Of a DNA stretch of 5,242 bases, positions 1 through 5,242 are shown in pieces. Below the pieces are notes generated by a model. The model saw nothing but the letters and a program-made list of their open reading frames with translations, was not told the origin of the DNA and did no database searches. Location: contig JAJDBO010000151.1 of the NCBI GenBank assembly GCA_029261305.1, positions 1-5,242 of the forward strand, written 5' to 3'. The stretch's first letter is position 1; each line of letters begins with the position of its first letter. This DNA is from Nitrospirales bacterium. Its GTDB lineage: Bacteria; Nitrospirota; Nitrospiria; Nitrospirales; UBA8639. The position numbers and the translations under genes are program-made.

Positions 1-1395
1 AGCTGGGATGACGTATCGAAATAGGCTGAAATCGGCATCTCGTCCCATCAGCGAGGCTCGCCTGTGGACTTTTTTGTCAGGATTGATTTTCTCCCTGGCT
101 AATTGACGGAAGAGTTCTTCCTCCGTCATGACTTCCTGGCTTGTGGGATCTATAAAAGGAATTTTCTCATTCGCATCATCCTTTGTTTCTTTCTGACGTG
201 GGAGATGTTCTTTCACCTTGTCAATCCATCCCGCCAGCATTTCCTTATTGAGATATCGCTTGTCTGCCTCTGGTGGTACTTCCTTAGTCGCTTCTTCAAA
301 TTCTACTGCGGCTTCATGAAGCACTTCAAAATAGAGGAGGGCGTCAGTCCAATTTTCAGTTTTCATTTGACATCGAGCGACTCGATAAATGGTATCGGCA
401 TAGATTTCATCTGAGGGATTCATGGTGTGCATTACATCCAGGATCTTGATGGCTTCCTCGCATCGATCTAGTTCAATGAGAGTCATCCCCAATTCATGGG
501 TGGCCGTGGCATCGCTAGGGTTAAGGGCAAGAATTTTTCGATAGAGGGGTTCGGCTTCTTGAAAGCGGCCAGCATCAAAGTGATTCCAGGCATCGGCGCG
601 AATAGATGCCCATTCTTTGCGCTCGGCAGCCGTGCCTTCCGGTGTAAAGATATACTGGTATCGTCGTCCTCGATCTTTGGTTGCTCCATAGACGACCGCG
701 AGTAGATTCCGAGCTGCCAATTCTTCGGGTGAATTAGGGTTCACCATTTTCAACACACGTTTGACTTCATCACGGGCGCCCCGGCCATCCAAAATATCGA
801 ATTGTGCGCGGGCCATGGCCAATCGCCACCCTGGCATGTTGGGAGCCAGTTCTACGGCTTTTTTATACCATCCGAGCGATTCCTCTAAACGATCAAGTTT
901 TCGAAGTTCCTGCGCCAATCGTAATGGGACCAAGGGGTTGTACTTGTCGAGTTGGACGATGCGTTGAAATTCATCTATGGATTGATCACTGTTTCCTGAT
1001 CGAAGTAGGGTACTCCATTTTGCCCATCGAACATCTAACGCTTCTGGTGTATGTCGGAGCACGGCATCATAGGCCTCTATGGCCTCTTGGGAGCGACGAG
1101 CAGTGGTGAGAATATCACCGCGTAATTTTTGTAAGGCCAGGGCCTGAGGAATGGACGCAATCCCTTGATCAAGAATTTCTAGGGCTGGGTTAGTGGCGCC
1201 ATCTAGCCATGCGGCCTTGGCTTGAGCCGCTATTTCCTGCTCCGGCTGCACCTGGTGGCCAGCAGCAAAGGTCCATGTGCTTAGGGCGGGTATTATGAGA
1301 AGCATGATTCCGAGGGAAACGTTGGTGTGTCGAGAGAATTTTTCTAGAATCTGAGGCTTTGGGAAAAAAGATGTGAATATCGTTCGCATGTTCAT
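1..1395 (-). CDS. Exported TPR-repeat protein, 3' end beyond the window
   Basis: The minus-strand frame from ATG at 1395 is open for 465 codons to position 1, so the C-terminus lies outside. The N-terminus has a long basic stretch (residues 1-25) followed by a hydrophobic segment at about 26-45 (VSLGIMLLIIPALSTWTFAA). This could be a signal peptide cleaved near the final alanines or an uncleaved anchor, placing the rest in the periplasm. Two blocks of helical repeats follow, about residues 55-220 and 262-365. They show the TPR pattern of small residues plus motifs such as YKKAVELAP and YRKILALNPSDATATHELG, where repeats end in LxP or LNP. After residue 366 the sequence becomes highly charged. 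TPR arrays usually bind partner proteins; no catalytic domain is visible. The start is favoured by AAGG seven to eight bases upstream; another in-frame ATG lies two codons in. The partner and pathway cannot be named. Confidence 0.88.
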   Translation of the reverse strand, partial: MNMRTIFTSFFPKPQILEKFSRHTNVSLGIMLLIIPALSTWTFAAGHQVQPEQEIAAQAKAAWLDGATNPALEILDQGIASIPQALALQKLRGDILTTARRSQEAIEAYDAVLRHTPEALDVRWAKWSTLLRSGNSDQSIDEFQRIVQLDKYNPLVPLRLAQELRKLDRLEESLGWYKKAVELAPNMPGWRLAMARAQFDILDGRGARDEVKRVLKMVNPNSPEELAARNLLAVVYGATKDRGRRYQYIFTPEGTAAERKEWASIRADAWNHFDAGRFQEAEPLYRKILALNPSDATATHELGMTLIELDRCEEAIKILDVMHTMNPSDEIYADTIYRVARCQMKTENWTDALLYFEVLHEAAVEFEEATKEVPPEADKRYLNKEMLAGWIDKVKEHLPRQKETKDDANEKIPFIDPTSQEVMTEEELFRQLAREKINPDKKVHRRASLMGRDADFSLFRYVIPA

Positions 1396-1532
1396 TAAGA
1401 TGCCCTTGGGTTGGAAATTTGGTTCTTCGCATGTCATCGTACGATCTTCAGAATAGTTAGGATTGTATCCGAATTCTGGAAAAAATTTCATGGCCCACAT
1501 TCTGTGAAATATTCCGGTCCAGCCATTATTTT

Positions 1533-1541
1533 AGTATACCA
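1533..1541 (-). promoter_or_regulatory. Candidate extended -10 promoter for the TPR gene
   Basis: On the minus strand the bases read TGGTATACT, an extended -10 (TGn) joined to TATACT, which matches the sigma-70 consensus at five of six positions. No good -35 box is seen at 17-18 bases upstream, which is common for extended -10 promoters. Transcription from here would give a leader of about 130 bases before the ATG at 1395. Judged by eye only. Confidence 0.35.
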
Positions 1542-1633
1542 TAGCGAGGCAATATGGGAGGTGTCGAGGTTTGGCAGCCCAAAATGTTTGACCTTCGATG
1601 AGACGATCTGATGTTGCAGCATGGTGGAAGGAT

Positions 1634-1663
1634 TTGACCCTGGACTTTGAATGCACCTATCTT
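1634..1663 (+). promoter_or_regulatory. Candidate sigma-70 promoter for the secreted-protein gene
   Basis: TTGACC (1634-1639) is followed after 18 bases by TATCTT (1658-1663), matching consensus at five and four of six positions. Transcription would begin near 1670, about 30 bases before the ATG at 1700. This would exclude the upstream ATG at 1598 as the start. Judged by eye; not tested. Confidence 0.35.
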
Positions 1664-1699
1664 GCATGGCGACGTTTTTTGCTTTTTAATAGCTCCAAT

Positions 1700-2611
1700 A
1701 TGATGACGCGTTATTTCATGAACTCGCCTTTTTTTGCGGTCTGCCTGCTCTTCATGATGTTCCTGGGGACTTCGATGGTTCACTCAGAGGAGCCCGAAGA
1801 AGAACCTCGGTTGCCTCTCGCCATGGAAGTATTTCTGAAAAAGCCTCAAGCGCAGCAATATGAGGTTCATATTCATTTGACCAATGTCAGCTCGGAGCCT
1901 CTGTTTGTCGATGTCCATGACTTGCCCTGGACGCCGCCGAATGAATCGAAGTGGCTCTTGGCCAATCGGATGGATGCGATACGGACCCCAATAAAGCAAA
2001 ACAATTTTCTTGGGAGTTTTGGGTCAAGACGCATTCGACTTGTTTCAGGTGAGTCCATTCAAGATACGCTTGTGCTCAATCGTCGGATCCCTTCTTTACT
2101 GAAGGACATTCAGAATCACGGGGTCCAACTCCAATGGGAATGTCCTCCACCATCTTTAAAATTTTTCTGTAAAGCTGATGCTCCTCAGACCCTTTCCATT
2201 CCTAAGGGAGACCCTGGAACGCCAGATGTAACATTTATTGATGTTGAGGTGTGCCGTCGGTTGGAGCTGACTATCGGTTTCGTCGATGTTCCTCAGCACC
2301 ATGATGTTCTCTTTATTCTCACGACTGAGTCCGTTATGACCGATTTGCAAAAGGCCAAAACCCTGCTCTATCAGGTGGACGACTTTGTCCGGCACTGTCG
2401 CCCGAGGTGGACAAATAGTTGGGCGGTCAGTTTTTTTACGGACGCACGGTTTGCCGGCTTTGTTGGTGATCTGGAAAATGAAGATTATTTTGAACGAGGT
2501 CTTTGGCAGCAAGCCAACATTGGCCAGTATTCCAGTCAAATTCGAATGTTATTCCGCTTTCCGTGGGTACGAAAGAAATCCGATTCTGTATATCTTTCCG
2601 TGTATCGTTAA
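1700..2611 (+). CDS. Secreted or periplasmic protein of unknown function
   Basis: I do not recognise this 303-residue protein. From ATG 1700 it has a short basic N-terminus, a hydrophobic core (SPFFAVCLLFMMFLGTS, residues 9-25) and a likely signal peptidase I site after VHS (about 29), followed by an acidic, proline-bearing stretch (EEPEEEPRLP). The first half, about residues 40-130, looks beta-rich (EVHIHLTNVSSEPLFVDV, then VSGESIQDTLVL), like small Ig-like domains, but this is only an impression. The second half has mixed helix and strand with many aromatics: two tryptophans (237, 241), FFTDARFAGF (245-254), GLWQQ and FPW. Four cysteines remain after cleavage (148, 157, 185, 233), so disulfides are possible. 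The frame is open back to 1598, but the start at 1700 (or ATG 1703 or 1718) is preferred because it puts the signal peptide at the N-terminus. No clear Shine-Dalgarno sequence precedes it. Confidence 0.8.
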   Translation: MMTRYFMNSPFFAVCLLFMMFLGTSMVHSEEPEEEPRLPLAMEVFLKKPQAQQYEVHIHLTNVSSEPLFVDVHDLPWTPPNESKWLLANRMDAIRTPIKQNNFLGSFGSRRIRLVSGESIQDTLVLNRRIPSLLKDIQNHGVQLQWECPPPSLKFFCKADAPQTLSIPKGDPGTPDVTFIDVEVCRRLELTIGFVDVPQHHDVLFILTTESVMTDLQKAKTLLYQVDDFVRHCRPRWTNSWAVSFFTDARFAGFVGDLENEDYFERGLWQQANIGQYSSQIRMLFRFPWVRKKSDSVYLSVYR

Positions 2612-2624
2612 GTCGTTTCAATTT

Positions 2625-2653
2625 TTGACTTCTGTGCGGGGAGGACGTACAAG
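2625..2653 (+). promoter_or_regulatory. Candidate promoter of the YchJ-like gene
   Basis: TTGACT (2625-2630) lies 17 bases from TACAAG (2648-2653), matching consensus at five and four of six positions. It starts 14 bases after the stop codon of the preceding gene and would give a leader of about 30 bases. This suggests the YchJ-like gene can be transcribed on its own rather than only by read-through. The -10 box is part of a small perfect inverted repeat at 2646-2659. Confidence 0.4.
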
Positions 2654-2659
2654 AGTACG
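2646..2659. repeat. Small inverted repeat over the candidate -10 box
   Basis: CGTAC (2646-2650) and GTACG (2655-2659) are exact reverse complements separated by AAGA. The repeat covers the proposed -10 box of the YchJ-like gene and its start region. It may be a weak operator or chance; a five-base stem alone is not strong evidence. Confidence 0.3.
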
Positions 2660-2691
2660 AAATTTTTCAATCCATCCAAAGGGAGTGTGGT

Positions 2692-3177
2692 ATGCAATGT
2701 CCGTGTCAAAGTGGTGCAGTGTATAGCGACTGTTGTGAGCCGTTCATCCGTGGAAAGGCACAGCCAAAAACCGCAGAGCAACTGATGCGGGCAAGGTATA
2801 CTGCTCATACGCAAATCGAAATGGAATTTATTGAGAAGACCCACGATCCAGAGTCTACGCAAGAAGTAAATATGGTGGAGAGTCGGGAATGGGCAGAGTC
2901 CACCCAGTGGCAGGGATTAGAAATCATTCAAACTCAGCAGGGAGGGTCGGATGACGATGTGGGGCTTGTGGAATTCAAGGCGACCTATGAAACCGATAAA
3001 GGCCCCAAGGTCCATCATGAGATGAGTGAATTTCATAAGCGAGATGGGGCGTGGTATTACACTGATAGCATGCATCCTAATCAAACAAGGGTTCGGGAGT
3101 CGCCCAAGATTGGGCGGAATGAGCCGTGCCCCTGTGGGAGCGGGAAAAAATCTAAAAAATGTTGCGGGGCTCAATAG
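2692..3177 (+). CDS. ychJ: YchJ/UPF0225-like protein with two SEC-C motifs
   Basis: The product is 161 residues, close to E. coli YchJ (about 150). An N-terminal SEC-C motif has C3-x-C5-x8-C14-C15 (CPCQSG...DCC), and a C-terminal one has C146-x-C148-x8-C157-C158 ([13 protein letters not shown]). The C-terminal type is the zinc-binding motif also found at the end of SecA. Between them is the NTF2-like YchJ domain: [11 protein letters not shown] (about 30-40), a variable loop, then [10 protein letters not shown] and [13 protein letters not shown] (about 93-128). These features identify the family firmly, but its cellular role is not established; zinc binding and a protein- or ribosome-associated role are family-level inference. 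It is cytoplasmic, with no signal peptide. The start is fixed by AAAGGGAG at 2678-2685, six bases before the ATG. It converges with the HxlR gene, leaving 46 bases with no obvious terminator. Confidence 0.93.
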   Translation: MQCPCQSGAVYSDCCEPFIRGKAQPKTAEQLMRARYTAHTQIEMEFIEKTHDPESTQEVNMVESREWAESTQWQGLEIIQTQQGGSDDDVGLVEFKATYETDKGPKVHHEMSEFHKRDGAWYYTDSMHPNQTRVRESPKIGRNEPCPCGSGKKSKKCCGAQ

Positions 3178-3223
3178 CGTCGCAACATTCGTCAGTCAAG
3201 ACTCACCCCTATCCGTTTGGTTT

Positions 3224-3682
3224 TCAACCTTTCTTTCCCTTCTTTTTCAAAAACTGCTTTTCCCATTCATCTAGTTGTTGCAACGTTATTGCGATCAGCT
3301 TATCCGGCTTGTTAATCAAGAGTGCCATTTTTTCAGGGGGAATGCGTACCTGTGGCGAAAGGTGTCGGTCTGCCCAGCGGGCCATATGAGTAAGGACGTG
3401 AACCAAGTCTCTGCCCTTGGGGAGAAGGTAGTAGAGCTTTCTGCGACCACTTTCTGGGTGAGGGATTGAGTCAATGAGTCCCCCGGTTTCTAACCGTTTC
3501 AGCCGATCTGACAAGATGTTGCTGGAGATGCCTTCCTCGGCGTTGAGCATATCTTTATATTCATGGCGTCCTAAAAACATGAGATCGCGAATCACGAGCA
3601 AGCTCCAATGATCCCCAATGACATCCAGGGTGCAGGCTAAGGGACAAGATGATCGGCTGGCATGTTCGGTGGTTTGGGCCAT
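3224..3682 (-). CDS. HxlR-family winged-helix transcriptional regulator
   Basis: The 152-residue product matches the HxlR/MarR-like DNA-binding family in length and signature. SSCPLACTLDVIGDHWSLLV (11-30) leads into the winged helix, with recognition helix GISSNILSDRLKRLE (51-65), a beta wing (about 72-87, SGRRKLYYL) and LLPKGRDL. The C-terminal helices (about 92-145) would form the dimer interface. Cys13 and Cys17 (CPLAC) lie where thiol-sensing members such as HypR and YodB carry their reactive cysteine, so redox or electrophile sensing is possible but unproven. The frame extends to a TTG at 3718, but that codon lies inside a putative operator; ATG 3682 fits the family better, although no clear Shine-Dalgarno sequence precedes it. 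The gene is divergent from the SnoaL-like gene, and paired inverted repeats between them suggest it controls both genes. The lysine-rich tail (KKKGKKG) is odd but plausible. Confidence 0.93.
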   Translation of the reverse strand: MAQTTEHASRSSCPLACTLDVIGDHWSLLVIRDLMFLGRHEYKDMLNAEEGISSNILSDRLKRLETGGLIDSIPHPESGRRKLYYLLPKGRDLVHVLTHMARWADRHLSPQVRIPPEKMALLINKPDKLIAITLQQLDEWEKQFLKKKGKKG

Positions 3683-3703
3683 GGTTTTTTGTGAGAAAAT
3701 AAT

Positions 3704-3720
3704 ACTTGCGAAATGCAATC
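3704..3720. promoter_or_regulatory. Putative HxlR operator, site 1 (imperfect)
   Basis: ACTTGCGAAATGCAATC is an imperfect palindrome that matches site 2 (3744-3760) at 14 of 17 positions. It sits 21 bases upstream of the HxlR start codon and contains the candidate -35 box of the divergent SnoaL-like gene. HxlR proteins bind as dimers to such inverted repeats near their own genes; assignment to this regulator is inference from position. Confidence 0.6.
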
Positions 3721-3734
3721 AGTATGGTTAATAT
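3706..3734 (+). promoter_or_regulatory. Candidate promoter for the SnoaL-like gene
   Basis: TTGCGA (3706-3711), inside operator site 1, is followed after exactly 17 bases by TAATAT (3729-3734); each box matches consensus at four of six positions. Transcription would start near 3741, just before operator site 2, leaving a leader of about 90 bases. Bound regulator could block both polymerase binding and early elongation. The boxes are weak, so this is tentative. Confidence 0.3.
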
Positions 3735-3758
3735 GATTTTAACACTTGCAAAATGCAA
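3730..3758 (-). promoter_or_regulatory. Candidate promoter for the HxlR gene
   Basis: On the minus strand TTGCAT (3758-3753), inside operator site 2, is followed after 17 bases by CATATT (3735-3730); the boxes match consensus at four of six positions each. It overlaps the opposing promoter almost at the -10 boxes, giving a face-to-face arrangement in which each -35 lies in one operator. The leader would be about 40 bases and contain site 1. Tentative. Confidence 0.3.
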
Positions 3759-3760
3759 GT
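3744..3760. promoter_or_regulatory. Putative HxlR operator, site 2 (perfect palindrome)
   Basis: ACTTGCAAAATGCAAGT consists of perfect seven-base arms (ACTTGCA / TGCAAGT) around AAA. Its centre is 40 bases from that of site 1, close to four helical turns, so two dimers could sit on nearly the same face of the DNA. Symmetry, duplication and position between divergent HxlR and target genes make this the best-supported regulatory site in the window. Confidence 0.7.
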
Positions 3761-3817
3761 AAAAGATTGTGGTCCCGGGACACCATAATTGGAGGGTTAT
3801 TCTTAACATATTTTACG

Positions 3818-3823
3818 AAGGAG
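3818..3823 (+). promoter_or_regulatory. Strong ribosome binding site of the SnoaL-like gene
   Basis: AAGGAG lies seven bases before the ATG at 3831 and fixes that start. It is the best Shine-Dalgarno match in the window, in contrast with the HxlR and trmL genes, which have none that is clear. Confidence 0.75.
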
Positions 3824-3830
3824 CACACGC

Positions 3831-4211
3831 ATGAGCACACTTATTGATGTCGCCAAAACCATGACCAAAGCGTGGGAAGAAAAAGACGAAGCCGCTTTTC
3901 GGGTTTGTCTCCATGCTGACTATTCCTTCAAAGGTCCGATGATGGAAATGAACAGTGCGGATGAGGCCATTGATTTTATGAATCGCTGTCCCTTCGAATT
4001 TACCAATGAAAACTGTGAAGTAGTGGTCGAAGGGCAAAAATTAGTTCATATCTTTGACTGGAAAGTCACCGCTCCTTTTCAAGCGACAATCCCCATGGTC
4101 GAAGTGATGGAATTTGTAGGCGACAAAGTCCAACGCGCGCGTTTATTTTTTGATTCCGCATTGTTCCCTGCTGAGGTGAAGGCGCAGATGCTAGAAAAAA
4201 CTCCTGCCTAA
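3831..4211 (+). CDS. NTF2/SnoaL-like domain protein
   Basis: This 126-residue cytoplasmic protein has the size and pattern of a single SnoaL-like (NTF2 superfamily) domain. An N-terminal helix with AWEEKDEAAFRVCLHADYSFKG (about 14-35) is followed by DEAIDFMNRCPFEF (44-57), then strands VVVEGQKLVHIFDWKV (64-79), TIPMVEVMEFVGDKVQRARLFFD (86-108) and SALFP (109-113), the usual close of the cone-shaped fold. Such proteins range from isomerases and cyclases to non-catalytic binding domains, so no reaction can be assigned. Aspartates 30, 76 and 108 and His28 could line the pocket, but I cannot prove a catalytic set. The gene is divergent from the HxlR regulator and shares the repeat-bearing promoter region, so induction by whatever the HxlR protein senses is likely. 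Confidence 0.82.
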   Translation: MSTLIDVAKTMTKAWEEKDEAAFRVCLHADYSFKGPMMEMNSADEAIDFMNRCPFEFTNENCEVVVEGQKLVHIFDWKVTAPFQATIPMVEVMEFVGDKVQRARLFFDSALFPAEVKAQMLEKTPA

Positions 4212-4224
4212 ACAATAAATTGGG

Positions 4225-4259
4225 TCCGGACGGCGGTTCAATAGTGGCTGCCGTTCGGA
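4225..4259 (+). terminator. GC-rich hairpin after the SnoaL-like gene, possible terminator
   Basis: TCCGGACGGC (4225-4234) pairs with GCCGTTCGGA (4250-4259), ten pairs including one G-U, around a 15-base loop, starting 13 bases after the stop codon. Position and stem fit a transcript end. However, the following bases (TCTCCCTCTCC) are pyrimidine-rich without a run of T, so this is not a textbook intrinsic terminator. Confidence 0.4.
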
Positions 4260-4383
4260 TCTCCCTCTCCGGTTGCACATTTGTCGTGAGCTTCTATTCA
4301 GTCGGATATTATTCTGCTAATTTGATCCACATATTCCGGATCTCGTAGGGTAAGGGCTTGATCATTATTTCGCAGCTCTTCTT

Positions 4384-4848
4384 ATGCTCGATATCGTTCT
4401 CTATCAACCAGAAATCCCTCAGAACGCCGGGAATATTATTCGGCTGTGTGCGAATACCGGTTTCGCCTTGCATCTCATTCGGCCCTTGGGTTTTAAAATC
4501 GATGACAAAAAGGCTCGGCGCGCAGGGCTTGATTATCATGAGCTGGCCAATATGACGGTGCATGCCAATCTGGAAGCTTATCTCGATGCCAAACGGCCCG
4601 CCAGAATTTTTGGGATCACCACTAAGGGCCAGCATCCTTATCATGAGCTGTCTTTTCAGGTAGGTGATGCCCTGTTCTTTGGCCCTGAAACCAGAGGTCT
4701 TCCGACAATCTTTTTAGAGGATATGCCTCCCACGCATCGGTTGCGCATTCCTATGAAGCCCGACAGTCGAAGTTTAAATTTGAGTAACGCTGTGGCCGTA
4801 GTGGTTTATGAGGCTTGGCGGCAATTGCACTTTTCGGGATCACAATAG
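4384..4848 (+). CDS. trmL: tRNA (cytidine/uridine-34 2'-O)-methyltransferase TrmL
   Basis: The 154-residue protein matches TrmL (YibK), about 157 residues in E. coli, a single-domain SPOUT methyltransferase. TrmL uses S-adenosylmethionine to methylate the 2'-OH of the wobble nucleotide 34 in tRNA-Leu isoacceptors, acting as a dimer in the cytoplasm. The diagnostic motifs are present: [23 protein letters not shown] (4-26, motif 1), [11 protein letters not shown] (97-107, motif 2) and [23 protein letters not shown] (121-143, motif 3), the last two forming the trefoil-knot cofactor site. AGLDYHE (47-53) is also typical of the family. No obvious defect is seen. The ATG at 4384 is the family start, although no Shine-Dalgarno sequence precedes it. 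A TATTAT at 4307-4312 could be its -10 box but lacks a good -35. Confidence 0.96.
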   Translation: MLDIVLYQPEIPQNAGNIIRLCANTGFALHLIRPLGFKIDDKKARRAGLDYHELANMTVHANLEAYLDAKRPARIFGITTKGQHPYHELSFQVGDALFFGPETRGLPTIFLEDMPPTHRLRIPMKPDSRSLNLSNAVAVVVYEAWRQLHFSGSQ

Positions 4849-4916
4849 TGTGGCGGCGGTTAGTGGAAAATTTTTGCTTTAGCTCATATCTTACACGCAC
4901 TAAATAACCCAAAGGC

Positions 4917-4945
4917 TTGAGAAAATATTTCATTGGGTGCATGAT
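4917..4945 (+). promoter_or_regulatory. Candidate promoter of the CBS-domain gene
   Basis: TTGAGA (4917-4922) lies 17 bases from CATGAT (4940-4945), matching consensus at five and four of six positions. The leader would be about 55 bases. A second possible -10 (TATAGA, 4972-4977) lacks a convincing -35. The 159-base gap after trmL contains no clear terminator. Confidence 0.35.
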
Positions 4946-5007
4946 CGTGGAGAATTCATTTTGAAGTGTTTTATAGACGTCTCGACCTCTTACCCTGGAG
5001 ATGCATG

Positions 5008-5242
5008 ATGTCCAACCCTTCCGATTCTTCCAAAAAATCATCCGGTCTTTCTGATTACATGCATCGAGATATTGTGACGATTCCCGTCACGGCTACGCTG
5101 AAAGATGCCGGACGTATGATGCAGGAACGGTCAGTAGGAGCGCTTTTGGTGGTCGAAGGCAAGGAGTATGTGGGAATAGTTTCTGAAAAACGCCTTGCCC
5201 GGGAAGGTACGGGTCAGGGACGAAATCCTGAGACCACCGTGG
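5008..5242 (+). CDS. CBS-domain protein, N-terminal part
   Basis: The first 78 codons lie in the window and the frame is still open at the right edge. After a serine- and lysine-rich lead (residues 1-14) comes a CBS half: YMHRDIVTIPVTATLKDAGRMMQERSVGALLVV (about 17-49), then EYVGIVSEKRLARE (53-66). The last residues (GRNPETTV) look like the linker to a second CBS motif, as CBS motifs normally pair into a Bateman module. Such modules bind adenosine nucleotides and regulate attached or partner proteins; whether another domain follows cannot be seen. GGAG at 4997-5000, seven bases before ATG 5008, favours that start over the ATG at 5005. Stand-alone CBS proteins are common, so its target is unknown. 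Confidence 0.87.
   Translation, partial: MSNPSDSSKKSSGLSDYMHRDIVTIPVTATLKDAGRMMQERSVGALLVVEGKEYVGIVSEKRLAREGTGQGRNPETTV

Larger units (their letters stand above)
1396..1699. other. Divergent intergenic region
   Basis: This 304-base stretch separates the minus-strand TPR gene from the plus-strand secreted-protein gene. It holds a candidate promoter for each direction (1533-1541 minus, 1634-1663 plus). I see no RNA gene, convincing terminator or operator in it. The plus-strand frame of the downstream gene is open back to an ATG at 1598, but that extension precedes the signal peptide and looks non-coding. Confidence 0.6.

Noticed and set aside
372..386. Perfect inverted repeat ATCGAG-CGA-CTCGAT
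   Set aside because: It lies inside the TPR coding region, is a single copy here, and its codons fit the protein; probably chance.
103..1109. Several plus-strand open frames of 66-103 codons
   Set aside because: All lie opposite the TPR gene, have low-complexity or random-looking products and no ribosome binding sites.
1190..1432. 80-codon minus-strand open frame overlapping the start of the TPR gene
   Set aside because: It is in a different frame from the TPR gene and shows no family pattern; a shadow of the real coding frame.
1478..1515. Inverted repeat GGAAAAAATTTCA / TGAAATATTCC in the leader of the TPR gene
   Set aside because: The arms differ in length, are A/T-rich and pair imperfectly around a 14-base loop; too weak to call a regulatory structure.
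1588..1616. Second promoter-like TTGACC at 1588-1593
   Set aside because: The bases 17 away (ATGTTG) are a poor -10 box.
1598..1699. Upstream extension of the secreted-protein frame to the ATG at 1598
   Set aside because: It would put 34 residues with no family-like pattern before a clear signal peptide, has no ribosome binding site, and lies upstream of the candidate promoter at 1634-1663.
3178..3223. Possible bidirectional terminator between the convergent YchJ-like and HxlR genes
   Set aside because: Only a four-base stem with a two-base loop (AGTC-AA-GACT) is present, with no T runs; not a supportable terminator.
3683..3718. TTG start at 3718 for the HxlR gene
   Set aside because: The 12 extra residues are encoded by the operator-like repeat and its flank; the ATG at 3682 gives the normal family N-terminus.

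Overview
This is an ordinary-looking chromosomal window from a bacterium, most likely Gram-negative. Base composition is roughly balanced, two products carry signal peptides, and housekeeping families (a YchJ-type SEC-C protein and TrmL) sit among small accessory genes. Codon use and base composition would suit a Nitrospirota-like genome, but that is only a weak impression. No RNA gene, insertion sequence, integrase, CRISPR array or phage gene was seen. Seven coding regions are supported, two of them cut by the window edges.

Layout: (1) 1-1395, minus strand: an exported or membrane-anchored tetratricopeptide-repeat (TPR) protein. Its frame is open for all 465 codons to the left edge, so its 3' end lies outside. 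(2) 1396-1699: a divergent intergenic region of 304 bases holding a candidate promoter for each side. (3) 1700-2611, plus: an unrecognised secreted or periplasmic protein of 303 aa. (4) 2692-3177, plus: a YchJ/UPF0225-like protein with a SEC-C zinc motif at each end, preceded by its own candidate promoter and a good ribosome binding site. (5) 3224-3682, minus: an HxlR-family winged-helix regulator, convergent with the YchJ-like gene. (6) 3831-4211, plus: a small NTF2/SnoaL-like protein transcribed divergently from the HxlR gene. (7) 4384-4848, plus: the tRNA 2'-O-methyltransferase TrmL. (8) 5008-5242, plus: the start of a CBS-domain protein.

The most informative part is the 148-base gap between the HxlR gene and the SnoaL-like gene. 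It carries two copies of a 17-base inverted repeat (ACTTGC-N5-GCAAGT type), one perfect, with centres 40 bases apart. Candidate -35 boxes for both divergent promoters lie inside these repeats. The natural reading is a self-contained switch: the HxlR protein, which has a CPLAC cysteine pair where redox-sensing relatives have their sensor cysteine, would control its own gene and the SnoaL-like gene. The other genes look like independently transcribed neighbours with no evident shared pathway. I found nothing that amounts to a clearly new large system.
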